Of a DNA stretch of 64,000 bases, positions 35,533 to 44,147 are shown piece after piece. Origin of the DNA: Candidatus Babelota bacterium (GTDB lineage: Bacteria; Babelota; Babeliae; Babelales; Vermiphilaceae); NCBI GenBank assembly GCA_029262575.1, contig JAJCZC010000039.1, forward strand, positions 19,022 through 83,021. The letters run 5' to 3'. The notes beneath the pieces were generated by a model, which saw nothing but the letters and a program-made list of their open reading frames with translations, was not told the origin of the DNA and searched no databases. A program made the translations under genes and the position numbers. Each line of letters starts with the position of its first letter. The first letter of the stretch is position 1.

Positions 35533-36261
35533 TTAGCTGCATGCATTAAATTGTAAGTATAGATTTTTCCAAAACAACTTACTGCCTCCGGGCATTGGTG
35601 GTTTGAGCAATGCCTTTTTTAATATGGTAATACGTTTGGCAATCGGTTTTTTATCTTCATTGTGTTCAACTGCGTGCTTATACTTGTTCATCCAAAATGC
35701 GAACAGTTGATCAATCAAGTCGAGTGTTTGAAGCTCGTTAATTGGATTTTTTTGCAGATACTGTAAAAAGGAAAGTGGCTCTTGTAGTTGAGTGCTAAAG
35801 GTTGTATAAAGGTGTTGCAACTGACCTGAAAACATATCTTTTGCAAAGGTGCGCAGCAAACATCGTGATTTTATGGTGGGCAGTATATATTCAGTTCGCT
35901 CCGCACACAAAATAAAATGATAACCTTTGGGTGGTTCTTCAATCGATTTGAGCAAGCTGTTTGCACATTGTTTGCTCAAAAAATCAGCCTTTTGCAGAAC
36001 AAAAAAGATCTCCTGATCATCATTGAGTGCAAAAGATAGTCGTTCATGAACTACTTTTAAATTATCAAGAGTATAATTCTTTTCAGGGCAAATCCACACA
36101 ACCGCATGATGCTGCTGTTCTCTGATTTGATTGCAAGAAATGCAGACACCGCATCCCTCATCGGGGCAAAAACGTTTTTGTAAGTACGGAATAACTTCCG
36201 CAATTAAATTATCATGCGTGCCGGTCCACAATTGTGCCGGTGCTAATTTGTTTTGTTTCAT
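35533..36261 (-). CDS. holB: DNA polymerase III delta'-like clamp-loader subunit
   Basis: 242 residues. A four-cysteine zinc module (CPDEGCGVCISCNQI) is followed by LKVVHERLSFALNDDQEIFF and VLQKADFLSKQCANSLLKSIEEPP. Then come FILCAERTEYILPTIKSRC, the typical delta'/gamma-family sensor 1 and SRC regions. A classical P-loop is missing, as in delta'. It is shorter than the usual 300 or more residues because the C-terminal collar domain is reduced. It overlaps tmk by 50 bases, the classic tmk-holB arrangement. Confidence 0.85.
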   Translation of the reverse strand: MKQNKLAPAQLWTGTHDNLIAEVIPYLQKRFCPDEGCGVCISCNQIREQQHHAVVWICPEKNYTLDNLKVVHERLSFALNDDQEIFFVLQKADFLSKQCANSLLKSIEEPPKGYHFILCAERTEYILPTIKSRCLLRTFAKDMFSGQLQHLYTTFSTQLQEPLSFLQYLQKNPINELQTLDLIDQLFAFWMNKYKHAVEHNEDKKPIAKRITILKKALLKPPMPGGSKLFWKNLYLQFNACS

Positions 36262-36883
36262 AATCAGAAAGCCAAGGAGTTAAAGATCGTAAAGTGTCGT
36301 GTAATACGGTTTGCTCATCACATTCACCATCAATCATTATAACATTTTTACGATTATTAAATAGCGTACAAAAACCGTCGTGTACGTGTTGCATAAATTG
36401 TGTATGTTCTTTTTCAAATGCCGTGAGTATTTTGTTGCGCATGATCAGTCGTTCGCGTGCAATGTGTGGGGGCGTGTTCACAAAAATGGTCACATCGGGC
36501 TTATGGTTGGACATTGCCCAAGCATTAACCGTATTGATAAAGTCGATATCTATGCCTCGAGCAACTCCCTGATATACAACGGAAGAATCTGCCATGCGAT
36601 CGGAAATGACAATCATATTTTGTTGTAACGAGGGGATAACTTTTTGTTCAAAATGCTGTGCACGATCTGCAGCAAAAAGAAGGAATTCTGCTTTTGCGCA
36701 TACAGGTACATCCTGTTTTTGCACAATTGTGCGAATCTGTGCGCCAAGTTCTGAGTCACCGGGTTCTTTGGTCAGCAGTGTTTTATGAAATTGGCTAAAA
36801 TGCATATATAGTTCTTTGGCTAACGTGCTTTTGCCCGAGCCATCGATACCTTCAATAGAAATTAATAAACCGTTCTGTTTCAT
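36212..36883 (-). CDS. tmk: thymidylate kinase
   Basis: 223 residues with the N-terminal P-loop SIEGIDGSGKSTLAKEL, TKEPGDSELG (DRX-like dTMP-binding region), FAADRAQHFEQKV and VISDRMADSSVVYQG. It phosphorylates dTMP to dTDP for DNA synthesis. Length is slightly above average. The 3' end overlaps holB by 50 bases. It is divergent from the acyl-CoA ligase at 36999 across a 115-base gap holding the 12-base palindrome ATAACATGTTAT near 36926. Confidence 0.95.
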   Translation of the reverse strand: MKQNGLLISIEGIDGSGKSTLAKELYMHFSQFHKTLLTKEPGDSELGAQIRTIVQKQDVPVCAKAEFLLFAADRAQHFEQKVIPSLQQNMIVISDRMADSSVVYQGVARGIDIDFINTVNAWAMSNHKPDVTIFVNTPPHIARERLIMRNKILTAFEKEHTQFMQHVHDGFCTLFNNRKNVIMIDGECDEQTVLHDTLRSLTPWLSDYETKQISTGTIVDRHA

Positions 36884-36998
36884 AGTTTAGGCCTTGCAAT
36901 AATTCATTTGTTGAATCAAACTGCGTATAACATGTTATGTTAGTATACAAGAAAAATAATATTTTTGCCTTTATTTAGGATAAAAAAAGGGACGTTAA

Positions 36999-38546
36999 AT
37001 GATTGATGTGTCACCACGCGAACGTGAGCGCTTTAATAAACTCATTGCTTCAATAACACAAAACGATAATTTAATGACTTTGGGTCACTTGCTTGAATGG
37101 GCAGCAAATAGGTATGGCGATAAAATTGCATTAATCTGTCGTGACGAACAAATCACCTATAACCATCTTTTTGCTCGTGCATGCATGTTTAGTGAGTTAT
37201 TACGCGAAAAGGGTATAAAGTCGGGAGATAGCGTTTTGGTATGGATGGAGAATTCAATCGAATTTTATATTGCCTATTTTGGTGTTTTGCAAGTTGGCGC
37301 TGTGGTTGCACCACTTAATGTTTATCTCACTGAACGCGAACTTGATCATATTATCAAAGATGCACATGCACAGTTGATTGTTACTTCCGAATCATTTCTT
37401 GAACGTTTGGATAAAGCACATGCAGATATTTCTGTCTTACTCAAAGAGCACGTTATTAACTTGGATCAACCGGTAACATTGAACAGTTGCAAGATTGTTG
37501 ATAAGGATCCCGATGCTCTAACTTTGTTATTGTATACTTCGGGCACCACCGGATTACCCAAAGGGGTGATGATCAGTTCATCAAATGCGCTTATCAATGC
37601 TATGCAGGGTATTGCGCGTCAAGAATTTAAGAAATGCCGAGTGTTGTGTGTGTTGCCTTTGTTTCATAGTTTTGCGCAAAATGCATGCATTTGGATTCCG
37701 TTGCTATATGGTTGTAGTGTTATTGTGGTGCCCAAAGTTGATCGCCGATTAATCTTGGAAGGATTGAAAAAAAAGCCTGACATCTTTTTAGGGGTTCCGG
37801 CACTTTATGGATTGATGTGCTTGATGAAAACGGCACCAATTTCTGGTGTAGAATTATTTATTTGTGGTGGCGATGCATTACCGGATAAAATTCGCTCGGC
37901 TTTTTCACTTATCTATAATCGTAAAATATGTAATGGCTATGGCTTGACCGAAACTTCGCCATTGCTTTCAGTAGATCTTGATGACATGACGGAGCCAACG
38001 AGTTGTGTGGGCACGCCGTGCACTGACGTGCAAGTACAGATTCGCGATGCTCAAGGCAATGTTTTGCCACATGGCAAGATAGGGCAGCTGTGGGTTAAGG
38101 GGCCCAACGTTATGCTTGGTTATCACAATTCACCAGAAGCAACCGACAAGGTTTTAAAAGATGGGTGGTTTGATACGGGAGACCTGGCCTATATAAATGT
38201 ACGAAATAAAATTGTTATCACCGGACGCGAAAAAGATCTGATCATTCACAAGGGATTTAATATTTATCCTCAAGAAATTGAAAATGTCTTGTTAAGTCAT
38301 GCTGATGTTGTGCGTGCAGCGGTTGTTGGTAAACCAGATGCGGCAGGAGAAGTGCCGATTGCAATATTGCAAGTGCGTGCAGAAAATCCTAAACTGATTC
38401 CAGAATTAAAAAAACGTTGTCGTGAGCAACTTGCTCCATATAAAATGCCAAAAGAATTTATCATGGTACGCAAAGATCCGCCGTTAACAGCCACTGGAAA
38501 AATAAATAAAAAACAACTCAAAAAACAGCTATTTGGTGATGAGTAA
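36999..38546 (+). CDS. long-chain acyl-CoA ligase (AMP-binding)
   Basis: 515 residues of the ANL superfamily. LLLYTSGTTGLPKGVMIS is the phosphate-binding A3 motif, CNGYGLTETSPLL is A5, WFDTGDLAYINVRNKI is A7/A8, and the C-terminal lysine sits in TATGKINKKQLK (A10). It activates fatty acids to acyl-CoA through an acyl-AMP. With the exported phospholipases in the window it could use host-derived fatty acids (inference). The stop overlaps the start of the downstream glycosyltransferase, so the two are coupled. Confidence 0.92.
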   Translation: MIDVSPRERERFNKLIASITQNDNLMTLGHLLEWAANRYGDKIALICRDEQITYNHLFARACMFSELLREKGIKSGDSVLVWMENSIEFYIAYFGVLQVGAVVAPLNVYLTERELDHIIKDAHAQLIVTSESFLERLDKAHADISVLLKEHVINLDQPVTLNSCKIVDKDPDALTLLLYTSGTTGLPKGVMISSSNALINAMQGIARQEFKKCRVLCVLPLFHSFAQNACIWIPLLYGCSVIVVPKVDRRLILEGLKKKPDIFLGVPALYGLMCLMKTAPISGVELFICGGDALPDKIRSAFSLIYNRKICNGYGLTETSPLLSVDLDDMTEPTSCVGTPCTDVQVQIRDAQGNVLPHGKIGQLWVKGPNVMLGYHNSPEATDKVLKDGWFDTGDLAYINVRNKIVITGREKDLIIHKGFNIYPQEIENVLLSHADVVRAAVVGKPDAAGEVPIAILQVRAENPKLIPELKKRCREQLAPYKMPKEFIMVRKDPPLTATGKINKKQLKKQLFGDE

Positions 38547-39639
38547 AAATAGATTAGTACATGTTACATCAAGCTTGCAAATGGGTGGTGCCGAAAGCAT
38601 ATTGTTTACTATAGTTAAACATTTGCAGGCAACATTTGATCAAATGGTTGTCTATTTTCATGATGGCCCATTTGTGCAAAAAATTGAGCAATTGGGTGTG
38701 CGCACAATTAAGATTTCAGGTTACTTTTGTTTGTATGATCCCATCTTTTTTTGGCGGTTATTCAACGAGCTTAAAGCATGCAATCCGGATGTTATCCATT
38801 CATTGTTGTGGGCGGCAAATGTTTCATCTCGTTTATGTGCCTATGCGCTTAAAATACCCATGGTGAATGTGTATCACAACAATGTTGAGCAGGATGGACT
38901 GTTTCGCATTATGCTCGATCGTTTAACTGCATCTATGTGTGACCAGCCTGTGGCTGTTTCAGAGCAAGTTGTCCAATCAGTTAAAAACTATTGGCAACCG
39001 GCTAAACAGATTGAAGTGATAACTAATGGCATTAATGTGCCACAAGTGGAGCTTAATATAGCCAAAAAAGATTTGGGCATTGCCGATGATAATTTCGTTA
39101 TCGGAGCTGTTGGCCGTTTTGTGCCGGTTAAATCATTTGATATATTGCTCAAAGCTGCCGCACGCGTGATACTCCGGCATGCACATGTGCAGGTAATTTT
39201 AGTTGGCGGCGGCCAAGAAGAAGGGGCGTTGCGTCAATTAGCTCATGATTTGAAGATAGCCGATAGGGTTCATTTTGTGGTTGGTGTATCAGCTATTAAT
39301 TATTACCCCTTGTTTGATTGTTTTGTGCAAAGTTCATCAAAAGAGGGTGTTTCGCTGGCATTGCTGGAAGCTATGTTTTTTGAGTGTCCATGTGTGGTCA
39401 TGGGCGATTTTTTTGTGCATTCAGTGATAACCCATGGTGTTGATGGGCTCGTGTGTGAGACTGGCAATGTTGAACAATTAGCAAGCATTATATGTTCGGT
39501 TGTTGAGCAAAAGGATTATGTTGTTAATAATTTGACAAAAAATGCAAAAGAGGCGATTGTGTCGCGTTACACGTCATTACATATGAATCAAAAATATGAA
39601 AAACTTTTTTCGAAATTATGTAGTAAAAGTGCAATGTGA
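38539..39639 (+). CDS. glycosyltransferase family 4
   Basis: 366 residues from the ATG at 38539, overlapping the preceding stop by eight bases. GGAESILFT near the N-terminus is the GT-B donor-side loop. GAVGRFVPVKSFDILLKAA and LVGGGQEEGALRQ form the C-terminal Rossmann part. SSSKEGVSLALLEAMFFECP is the E-x7-E signature of GT4 retaining glycosyltransferases. A role in envelope polysaccharide or glycolipid synthesis is likely; the sugar is unknown. Confidence 0.92.
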   Translation: MSKNRLVHVTSSLQMGGAESILFTIVKHLQATFDQMVVYFHDGPFVQKIEQLGVRTIKISGYFCLYDPIFFWRLFNELKACNPDVIHSLLWAANVSSRLCAYALKIPMVNVYHNNVEQDGLFRIMLDRLTASMCDQPVAVSEQVVQSVKNYWQPAKQIEVITNGINVPQVELNIAKKDLGIADDNFVIGAVGRFVPVKSFDILLKAAARVILRHAHVQVILVGGGQEEGALRQLAHDLKIADRVHFVVGVSAINYYPLFDCFVQSSSKEGVSLALLEAMFFECPCVVMGDFFVHSVITHGVDGLVCETGNVEQLASIICSVVEQKDYVVNNLTKNAKEAIVSRYTSLHMNQKYEKLFSKLCSKSAM

Positions 39640-39809
39640 ATATGATCCTCTACTTCTGGAAAAGGTGCTTAGAATAAGTGAAGATCTTCGAGAAAAAGTT
39701 TGCATTTCAAAAAAATATCATGTACTATTAAAGCATCAATTAATTAGATAACCTCCATTTCCCCTATCCATGACGTTCTGTCAGGATGGGGGTAAACTTT
39801 TGTGGATAG

Positions 39810-40832
39810 ATGAAAAAGAAAAAAAATTATCCTCATGTCCAGAATGGGCGCTTTTATAATTATCCCAACGAAGTTCCAGAGGGATTTCTATTTCGATCGT
39901 GTTATATTTATCTCAAATCATATATAAATCGCTTCTTCTATCATCCGCATACTGATTCTTGGCGCATGAAAATAAAGCCAATTAAACGCAGTGTTAAACC
40001 TGTAATTACTTGGATTGGCCATTCAACCTTTTTGATACAGATGAATGGAATCAATATTCTCACGGATCCGATTTTTGGCGATGCCACATCTTTGTTTCCA
40101 CGTATTTTGCAACCTGGGATCACTTTAGCCGATCTTCCACCCATTGATTATGTGATTGTTTCTCATAATCATTTAGATCATATGGATGAGCCAGCATTGT
40201 TGGTGCTCAAAGAGCGCAATCCTCATTGTTATTTTTTGGTACCGCTCGGTGATAAAGCTTGGTTTGATAAGAAAGAGTTTGTCAATGTGCGTGAATATAC
40301 GTGGTGGCAGCAAGATTCTTTTACTTCAAAACATGATCAGATATCATTTACCTTTTTGCCGGCGTTCCATTGGTCGCAACGAGGTATGTTTGATAAAAAT
40401 AAATCATTGTGGGGCAGTTGGATGATCGAAATTGGAGGCAAGAAAATTTATTTTGGCGGTGATACTGCCTATTCACATCATTTTAAACAGATTGGTCATG
40501 AGTTTGGACCGATTGATTATGCAATTATGCCTATTGGGCCATGTGAACCGCATAAATGGATGAAACTTTCGCATGCTAATGCACGTGAATCGTATCAAGG
40601 CTTTAAAGATCTTAATGCCAAACATTTTATCCCGATGCATTGGGGTACCTTCTATTTTGGCACCGATTCATTTGATATGCCTATTACTTTGCTCAAAAAA
40701 GTGTGGCAAGAGCATCTTAATGATGGAGTCTTGCCTGAACAATTGCATATCTTAAAAGCTGGACAGCGCATTGATTTGCCAGATGCTGTTCAAGCGCCTG
40801 CTGTGCAACCAGAAATCGAAAAGCGAGTATAA
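39810..40832 (+). CDS. metallo-beta-lactamase-fold hydrolase, NAPE-PLD-like
   Basis: 340 residues. TWIGHSTFLIQMNGINILTD, the metal-binding SHNHLDHMD (HxHxDH), FGGDTAYSHHF and the late MHWGTF histidine are as in the N-acyl-phosphatidylethanolamine phospholipase D branch. That family releases N-acylethanolamines from membrane lipids in animals; bacterial members have varied roles. No signal peptide. The ATG has only a weak GGATAG upstream, and a 170-base gap from the glycosyltransferase shows nothing recognisable. Confidence 0.88.
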   Translation: MKKKKNYPHVQNGRFYNYPNEVPEGFLFRSCYIYLKSYINRFFYHPHTDSWRMKIKPIKRSVKPVITWIGHSTFLIQMNGINILTDPIFGDATSLFPRILQPGITLADLPPIDYVIVSHNHLDHMDEPALLVLKERNPHCYFLVPLGDKAWFDKKEFVNVREYTWWQQDSFTSKHDQISFTFLPAFHWSQRGMFDKNKSLWGSWMIEIGGKKIYFGGDTAYSHHFKQIGHEFGPIDYAIMPIGPCEPHKWMKLSHANARESYQGFKDLNAKHFIPMHWGTFYFGTDSFDMPITLLKKVWQEHLNDGVLPEQLHILKAGQRIDLPDAVQAPAVQPEIEKRV

Positions 40833-41060
40833 CGCGAGTTTTTATATTACGAGAAATTGGCAACGTAGGAAAAATTGTTGCGCATGGTTGGGAAAGCAAA
40901 AAAACTTTTCTAGGATATTTTTAATAAAAATGGTTCCTTTTTGTCATCCTCGATGCATACTTGATGGCAAAAAGAAAAAAAGATTATTAAATGCTTTGTT
41001 GGTATGCACTTAGCAAAAAGCCAAAGCATAAGCATGTTAATAAAGTCTCTAGCTAAAAAT

Positions 41061-41084
41061 ATGGGAGCCAGTTCTGGCTCCCAT
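41061..41084 (-). terminator. strong hairpin terminator of the AAA+ gene
   Basis: A perfect 11-base-pair stem (41061-41071 with 41074-41084) around a two-base symmetric centre, followed on the minus strand by ATTTTTAG. It lies 27 bases after the stop at 41112. The preceding 40833-41060 holds no supported gene. Confidence 0.85.
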
Positions 41085-41111
41085 ATTAATTATCTGAATT
41101 GATTTAAATAT

Positions 41112-42068
41112 CTAAAGTGAGCGATACTTAAGTTCAATGATTTCTTCGATATCACGGATCGATACACTTTTGGTTAGATACCAATTGATAGCACATTCGC
41201 GCATAATATCATTAAGGTCACGATAACTCATGCCTTCAGTGTTTTGTGCGATATAGTCGATAGCATAATCGCCTAATTTAGTCGGCCCGTTAAAAAATAG
41301 CGGCATGATTTGCTTAAGAGCAAGAAGGCGATTTTCTTCGTTGGGCAAATCGATGGGAACTATGCATAGGCGACTTATAATTGCACTATCAATCATATCT
41401 AATCGATTTGTTGCACCAATAAGAATAATTGGTTTTTCAGAGTCATAAATACCTTCAATCTCACCAAGTAAATATGAAAGCGTTTTGTCATCTTCATTAT
41501 GGCTGCTTGATCCACCGCGTTTACCGCAAATTGAATCAATCTCATCGATGAATAATATTGCTGCAGGGTACTTGTTGGATTTATTGTTGTTATTGTTTTC
41601 CCATGGATCATCATAGTAGTAATCATCGTAATAGTAATAGTCATCCCATGGATCGTTGTTTCCTGGGTGTGTGTTGCCTAAGTCGCTGTGTATTTTATCA
41701 AAAGTAGCTTTAAGATTACGAGCAGTTTGGTTAACGTATGCGCTGCCGATATCAGCAATGCTTACGCTGTAAAAAAGAAACCCAGACTTTTTAGCTAGTG
41801 CTTTTGCACTTTCCGTTTTACCAGTTCCTGGAGGGCCATAAAATATGAAGCCTTTAGGCAAAAGATGCGTTGGCATCGGATCTAATTTAATCAGTTTTGT
41901 GAAGTTCTTAAAACTTGCAGGGGCTGAATCAAAAAGTTGGTCGGGGTTTGCGCGTAAAGCGATGTCTTCGGGCAAAATCGGATCAGGACCTGCATAGTCA
42001 AAGTTAAAACCACACAGAGGCACAGAAATAAGTGCCGCAGTTAAAAATAATGATTTTTTAAAAACCAT
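41112..42068 (-). CDS. exported AAA+ ATPase
   Basis: 318 residues from the ATG ending at 42068; its GGAGG site overlaps an upstream in-frame ATG at 42080. A signal peptide covers about 1-18 (LCGF). Walker A GPPGTGKT lies near 78-85, Walker B ILFIDEID near 171-178, and sensor 1 IGATNRLD and the arginine-finger region SAIISRL follow, as in FtsH/p97-type AAA domains. Between Walker A and B is an odd insertion of Asp, Tyr and Asn (about 130-165). No protease or membrane domain is attached. An ATPase outside the cytosol would need ATP from the host, which suggests an exported effector. Confidence 0.85.
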   Translation of the reverse strand: MVFKKSLFLTAALISVPLCGFNFDYAGPDPILPEDIALRANPDQLFDSAPASFKNFTKLIKLDPMPTHLLPKGFIFYGPPGTGKTESAKALAKKSGFLFYSVSIADIGSAYVNQTARNLKATFDKIHSDLGNTHPGNNDPWDDYYYYDDYYYDDPWENNNNNKSNKYPAAILFIDEIDSICGKRGGSSSHNEDDKTLSYLLGEIEGIYDSEKPIILIGATNRLDMIDSAIISRLCIVPIDLPNEENRLLALKQIMPLFFNGPTKLGDYAIDYIAQNTEGMSYRDLNDIMRECAINWYLTKSVSIRDIEEIIELKYRSL

Positions 42069-42333
42069 TTCTTCCTCCATTTAAGAGTTATGTTAATATA
42101 CATTTTTTATCGTAATTAGTTTTGGTGTGAGTGTCAACAGGATTATGTCAATACGCTTTTTTGTAAAGTGTATTTGAAATGGAGCGTATAAAACTAAGTA
42201 TCCATTATATCTTTTAACTTAACTTTGATTGAACTCTTTACATTTAAAATTCAGTTTGAATATATTGGGGTTAGGTACAAAAATTGTATTGTACGTTGTT
42301 TGTATGCAATACATTAATAAAGGTGCATGTATT

Positions 42334-43254
42334 ATGAAAAAAAACATTGTTCTGCTTTTAATATTTGCAACATGTGGCATGCATGCTTATATTTATCAAG
42401 CGATTGTGATGAAAAAGTGGCATCAAAACTTGCAGCGTTATCATTATTTTATTGGCCTGGGTGATTTTCATAATAAAAAACATCCTATTAATGCAGAACA
42501 TAGAGAACAGCTGCAAGCATTATTTGCTCGTATGGATAAGAATAACACCAAAGTACTCACTGAAGATTTGAGTGTGGCCAACAGTGACGGCTGCTTTGCC
42601 AGCAACGGTTTTTTTGTCAATTCTCGAGGAGGTGTTTTGGGCGGATTAACCGAAACATGTCGAAACTTTGGCGTTGATGCAGATAACCTTGAATATCGAT
42701 ATGCGCGAGTCTGCGCATTGGGCCCAGTGCTTAATAACTTAAAGCAAAATCCATTCAATTTTCCTTCAACGTGCAAAATACGTATAGGTGATTTAACGAA
42801 TGAAATCAATAATGAGCTTGATAGAATTTCATTGTTTCAAGATGACTCAAAGTTAAACAGTTGGTATAAAGAGCAATGCAAAAAAATAGAGCAAAAGGTA
42901 TGTGCATTTGATTGGTCATCATGCACGGATGCGACCGTTGCAGAATATCTTTCGTGTGCCCATCGTCCAATGTTGCCATTCCTTAATCGCTTGCTTACTT
43001 TTGATGCAGGTTTGCTTGATATGAAAATCGTGCATGAAATTGTAAAAAATAAACAAGTGGAACGCGTTTGCGCGATCGCGGGAGGTTCGCATATTGATCG
43101 CGCAAGTAAAGCGTTAAAAAAAATCGGTTATACCTCAGTTTTCCAAACAAAACCTATATTTCAAAGAGCAACTTCAATTGATGTCGGCGGTTCTGCACGT
43201 GCAGGTAAAAAGCCACAAGCAATTTCGCTAGATGCTTTACAAAAGTTTTTCTAA
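42334..43254 (+). CDS. exported protein, possibly ChaN/EreA/TraB-like
   Basis: 306 residues from the ATG at 42334 (AAGGTG upstream); the longer frame from 42229 has an unlikely N-terminus. A signal peptide of about 17 residues is followed by HYFIGLGDFHNKKHPI, VLTEDLSV and, near the C-terminus, VCAIAGGSHIDRASKAL. A G-x-x-H near the start, an acidic loop and a Gly-Gly-x-His near the end recall the ChaN/EreA/TraB superfamily of metal-binding hydrolases. The resemblance is weak and untested. Confidence 0.65.
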   Translation: MKKNIVLLLIFATCGMHAYIYQAIVMKKWHQNLQRYHYFIGLGDFHNKKHPINAEHREQLQALFARMDKNNTKVLTEDLSVANSDGCFASNGFFVNSRGGVLGGLTETCRNFGVDADNLEYRYARVCALGPVLNNLKQNPFNFPSTCKIRIGDLTNEINNELDRISLFQDDSKLNSWYKEQCKKIEQKVCAFDWSSCTDATVAEYLSCAHRPMLPFLNRLLTFDAGLLDMKIVHEIVKNKQVERVCAIAGGSHIDRASKALKKIGYTSVFQTKPIFQRATSIDVGGSARAGKKPQAISLDALQKFF

Positions 43255-43280
43255 AAACTGTGTTGTCTAAAATTTGAAAA

Positions 43281-43297
43281 GCCCCAAGAACTGGGGC
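43281..43297 (-). terminator. hairpin between two convergent genes
   Basis: GCCCCA (43281-43286) pairs with TGGGGC (43292-43297). On the minus strand it is followed by TTTTCAAATTTT, fitting termination of the 43335 gene. It may also serve the plus-strand gene ending at 43254. Confidence 0.7.
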
Positions 43298-43334
43298 CCT
43301 CATAATAGATGAGATTTTTTAAATCAATGTCAAT

Positions 43335-43916
43335 TTAGCTAATCAATTTCCAGGCTGCACCAATACCAGATTTAGTATAGCTTCCAAAGTTGCGCATACC
43401 CTTCCATGCTTTTGCTAACCAGCTATCATCAGGATTGTCTAGTGTATGTTGTTCTGCATTTTCTAACGGTTGTAAACCTTGAAGGTTAAGATGGTTGCCG
43501 ATTCTGATAATATTAGCATTCATCACTTGCCTATCTCTTCTAGCCTGTTCAAAGTATCTTTTTATTTTATCAAATGCTTGCATAAGCAACGCACGCGTTT
43601 TTCTCGCTTCTTGTGATGCGCTACACACAACATAAACAAGTGTTAAGCCACAACCAGTAAGTGCAATATTACCTTTGTTGTTCCACGACCATGAACCAAA
43701 ATCACTCAAAGAGCGAATCTTATAGAAGCGCACAGCTGTGGGTGTAACATTTGGCAACTGTTTTTCAAGTAACGTAATTTTAGCAGAAAGGCTTTTGATT
43801 GTTTTGGTGAGTTCTTTAATTTGCTGTGTAAGTGCAGATGTGTTTGCATTGCATGCATTTGAGAAATTTAACAGAACACATAATGATGTGATAAAAAATA
43901 ATCTTTTGTTAACCAT
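43335..43916 (-). CDS. exported membrane-anchored coiled-coil protein
   Basis: 193 residues from the ATG ending at 43916 (AAGG upstream). A signal peptide of about 20 residues, then a short coiled coil (LTQQIKELTKTIKSLSAKIT), a hydrophobic segment near 80-100 (GNIALTGCGLTLVYVVC) and a helical C-terminal part rich in Arg and Gln. No family recognised. Possibly a membrane-tethered surface or inclusion-type protein. Confidence 0.65.
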   Translation of the reverse strand: MVNKRLFFITSLCVLLNFSNACNANTSALTQQIKELTKTIKSLSAKITLLEKQLPNVTPTAVRFYKIRSLSDFGSWSWNNKGNIALTGCGLTLVYVVCSASQEARKTRALLMQAFDKIKRYFEQARRDRQVMNANIIRIGNHLNLQGLQPLENAEQHTLDNPDDSWLAKAWKGMRNFGSYTKSGIGAAWKLIS

Positions 43917-44147
43917 AATAATAACCTTCCATTTATAACATACGCGTAACGTATTATTAATAATTATTACATAAAACCCCTGAAGAGTCAACGAATCGAG
44001 GATTGTTTCCCTTTGTAATTTTACGTCAATTTCAATTAGAAGTTTTGTATTGTGTGCTGTTAATTATATTTGAAAAACTTTGTTTTTAGTGCTATGTTTT
44101 TTGCCTAAAATTACCTATCCTGTTTTCTATTTGCACAGGGAGATGCC

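Noticed and set aside
36926..36938. Perfect 12-base palindrome ATAACATGTTAT in the gap between tmk and the acyl-CoA ligase
   Set aside because: It could be an operator, but it occurs once and AT-rich palindromes of this size are expected by chance.
40832..40924. A start-less 30-codon open frame after the NAPE-PLD-like gene, ending in a stop
   Set aside because: It looks somewhat coding-like and could be another displaced tail, but no parent gene is in the window and the length is compatible with chance.
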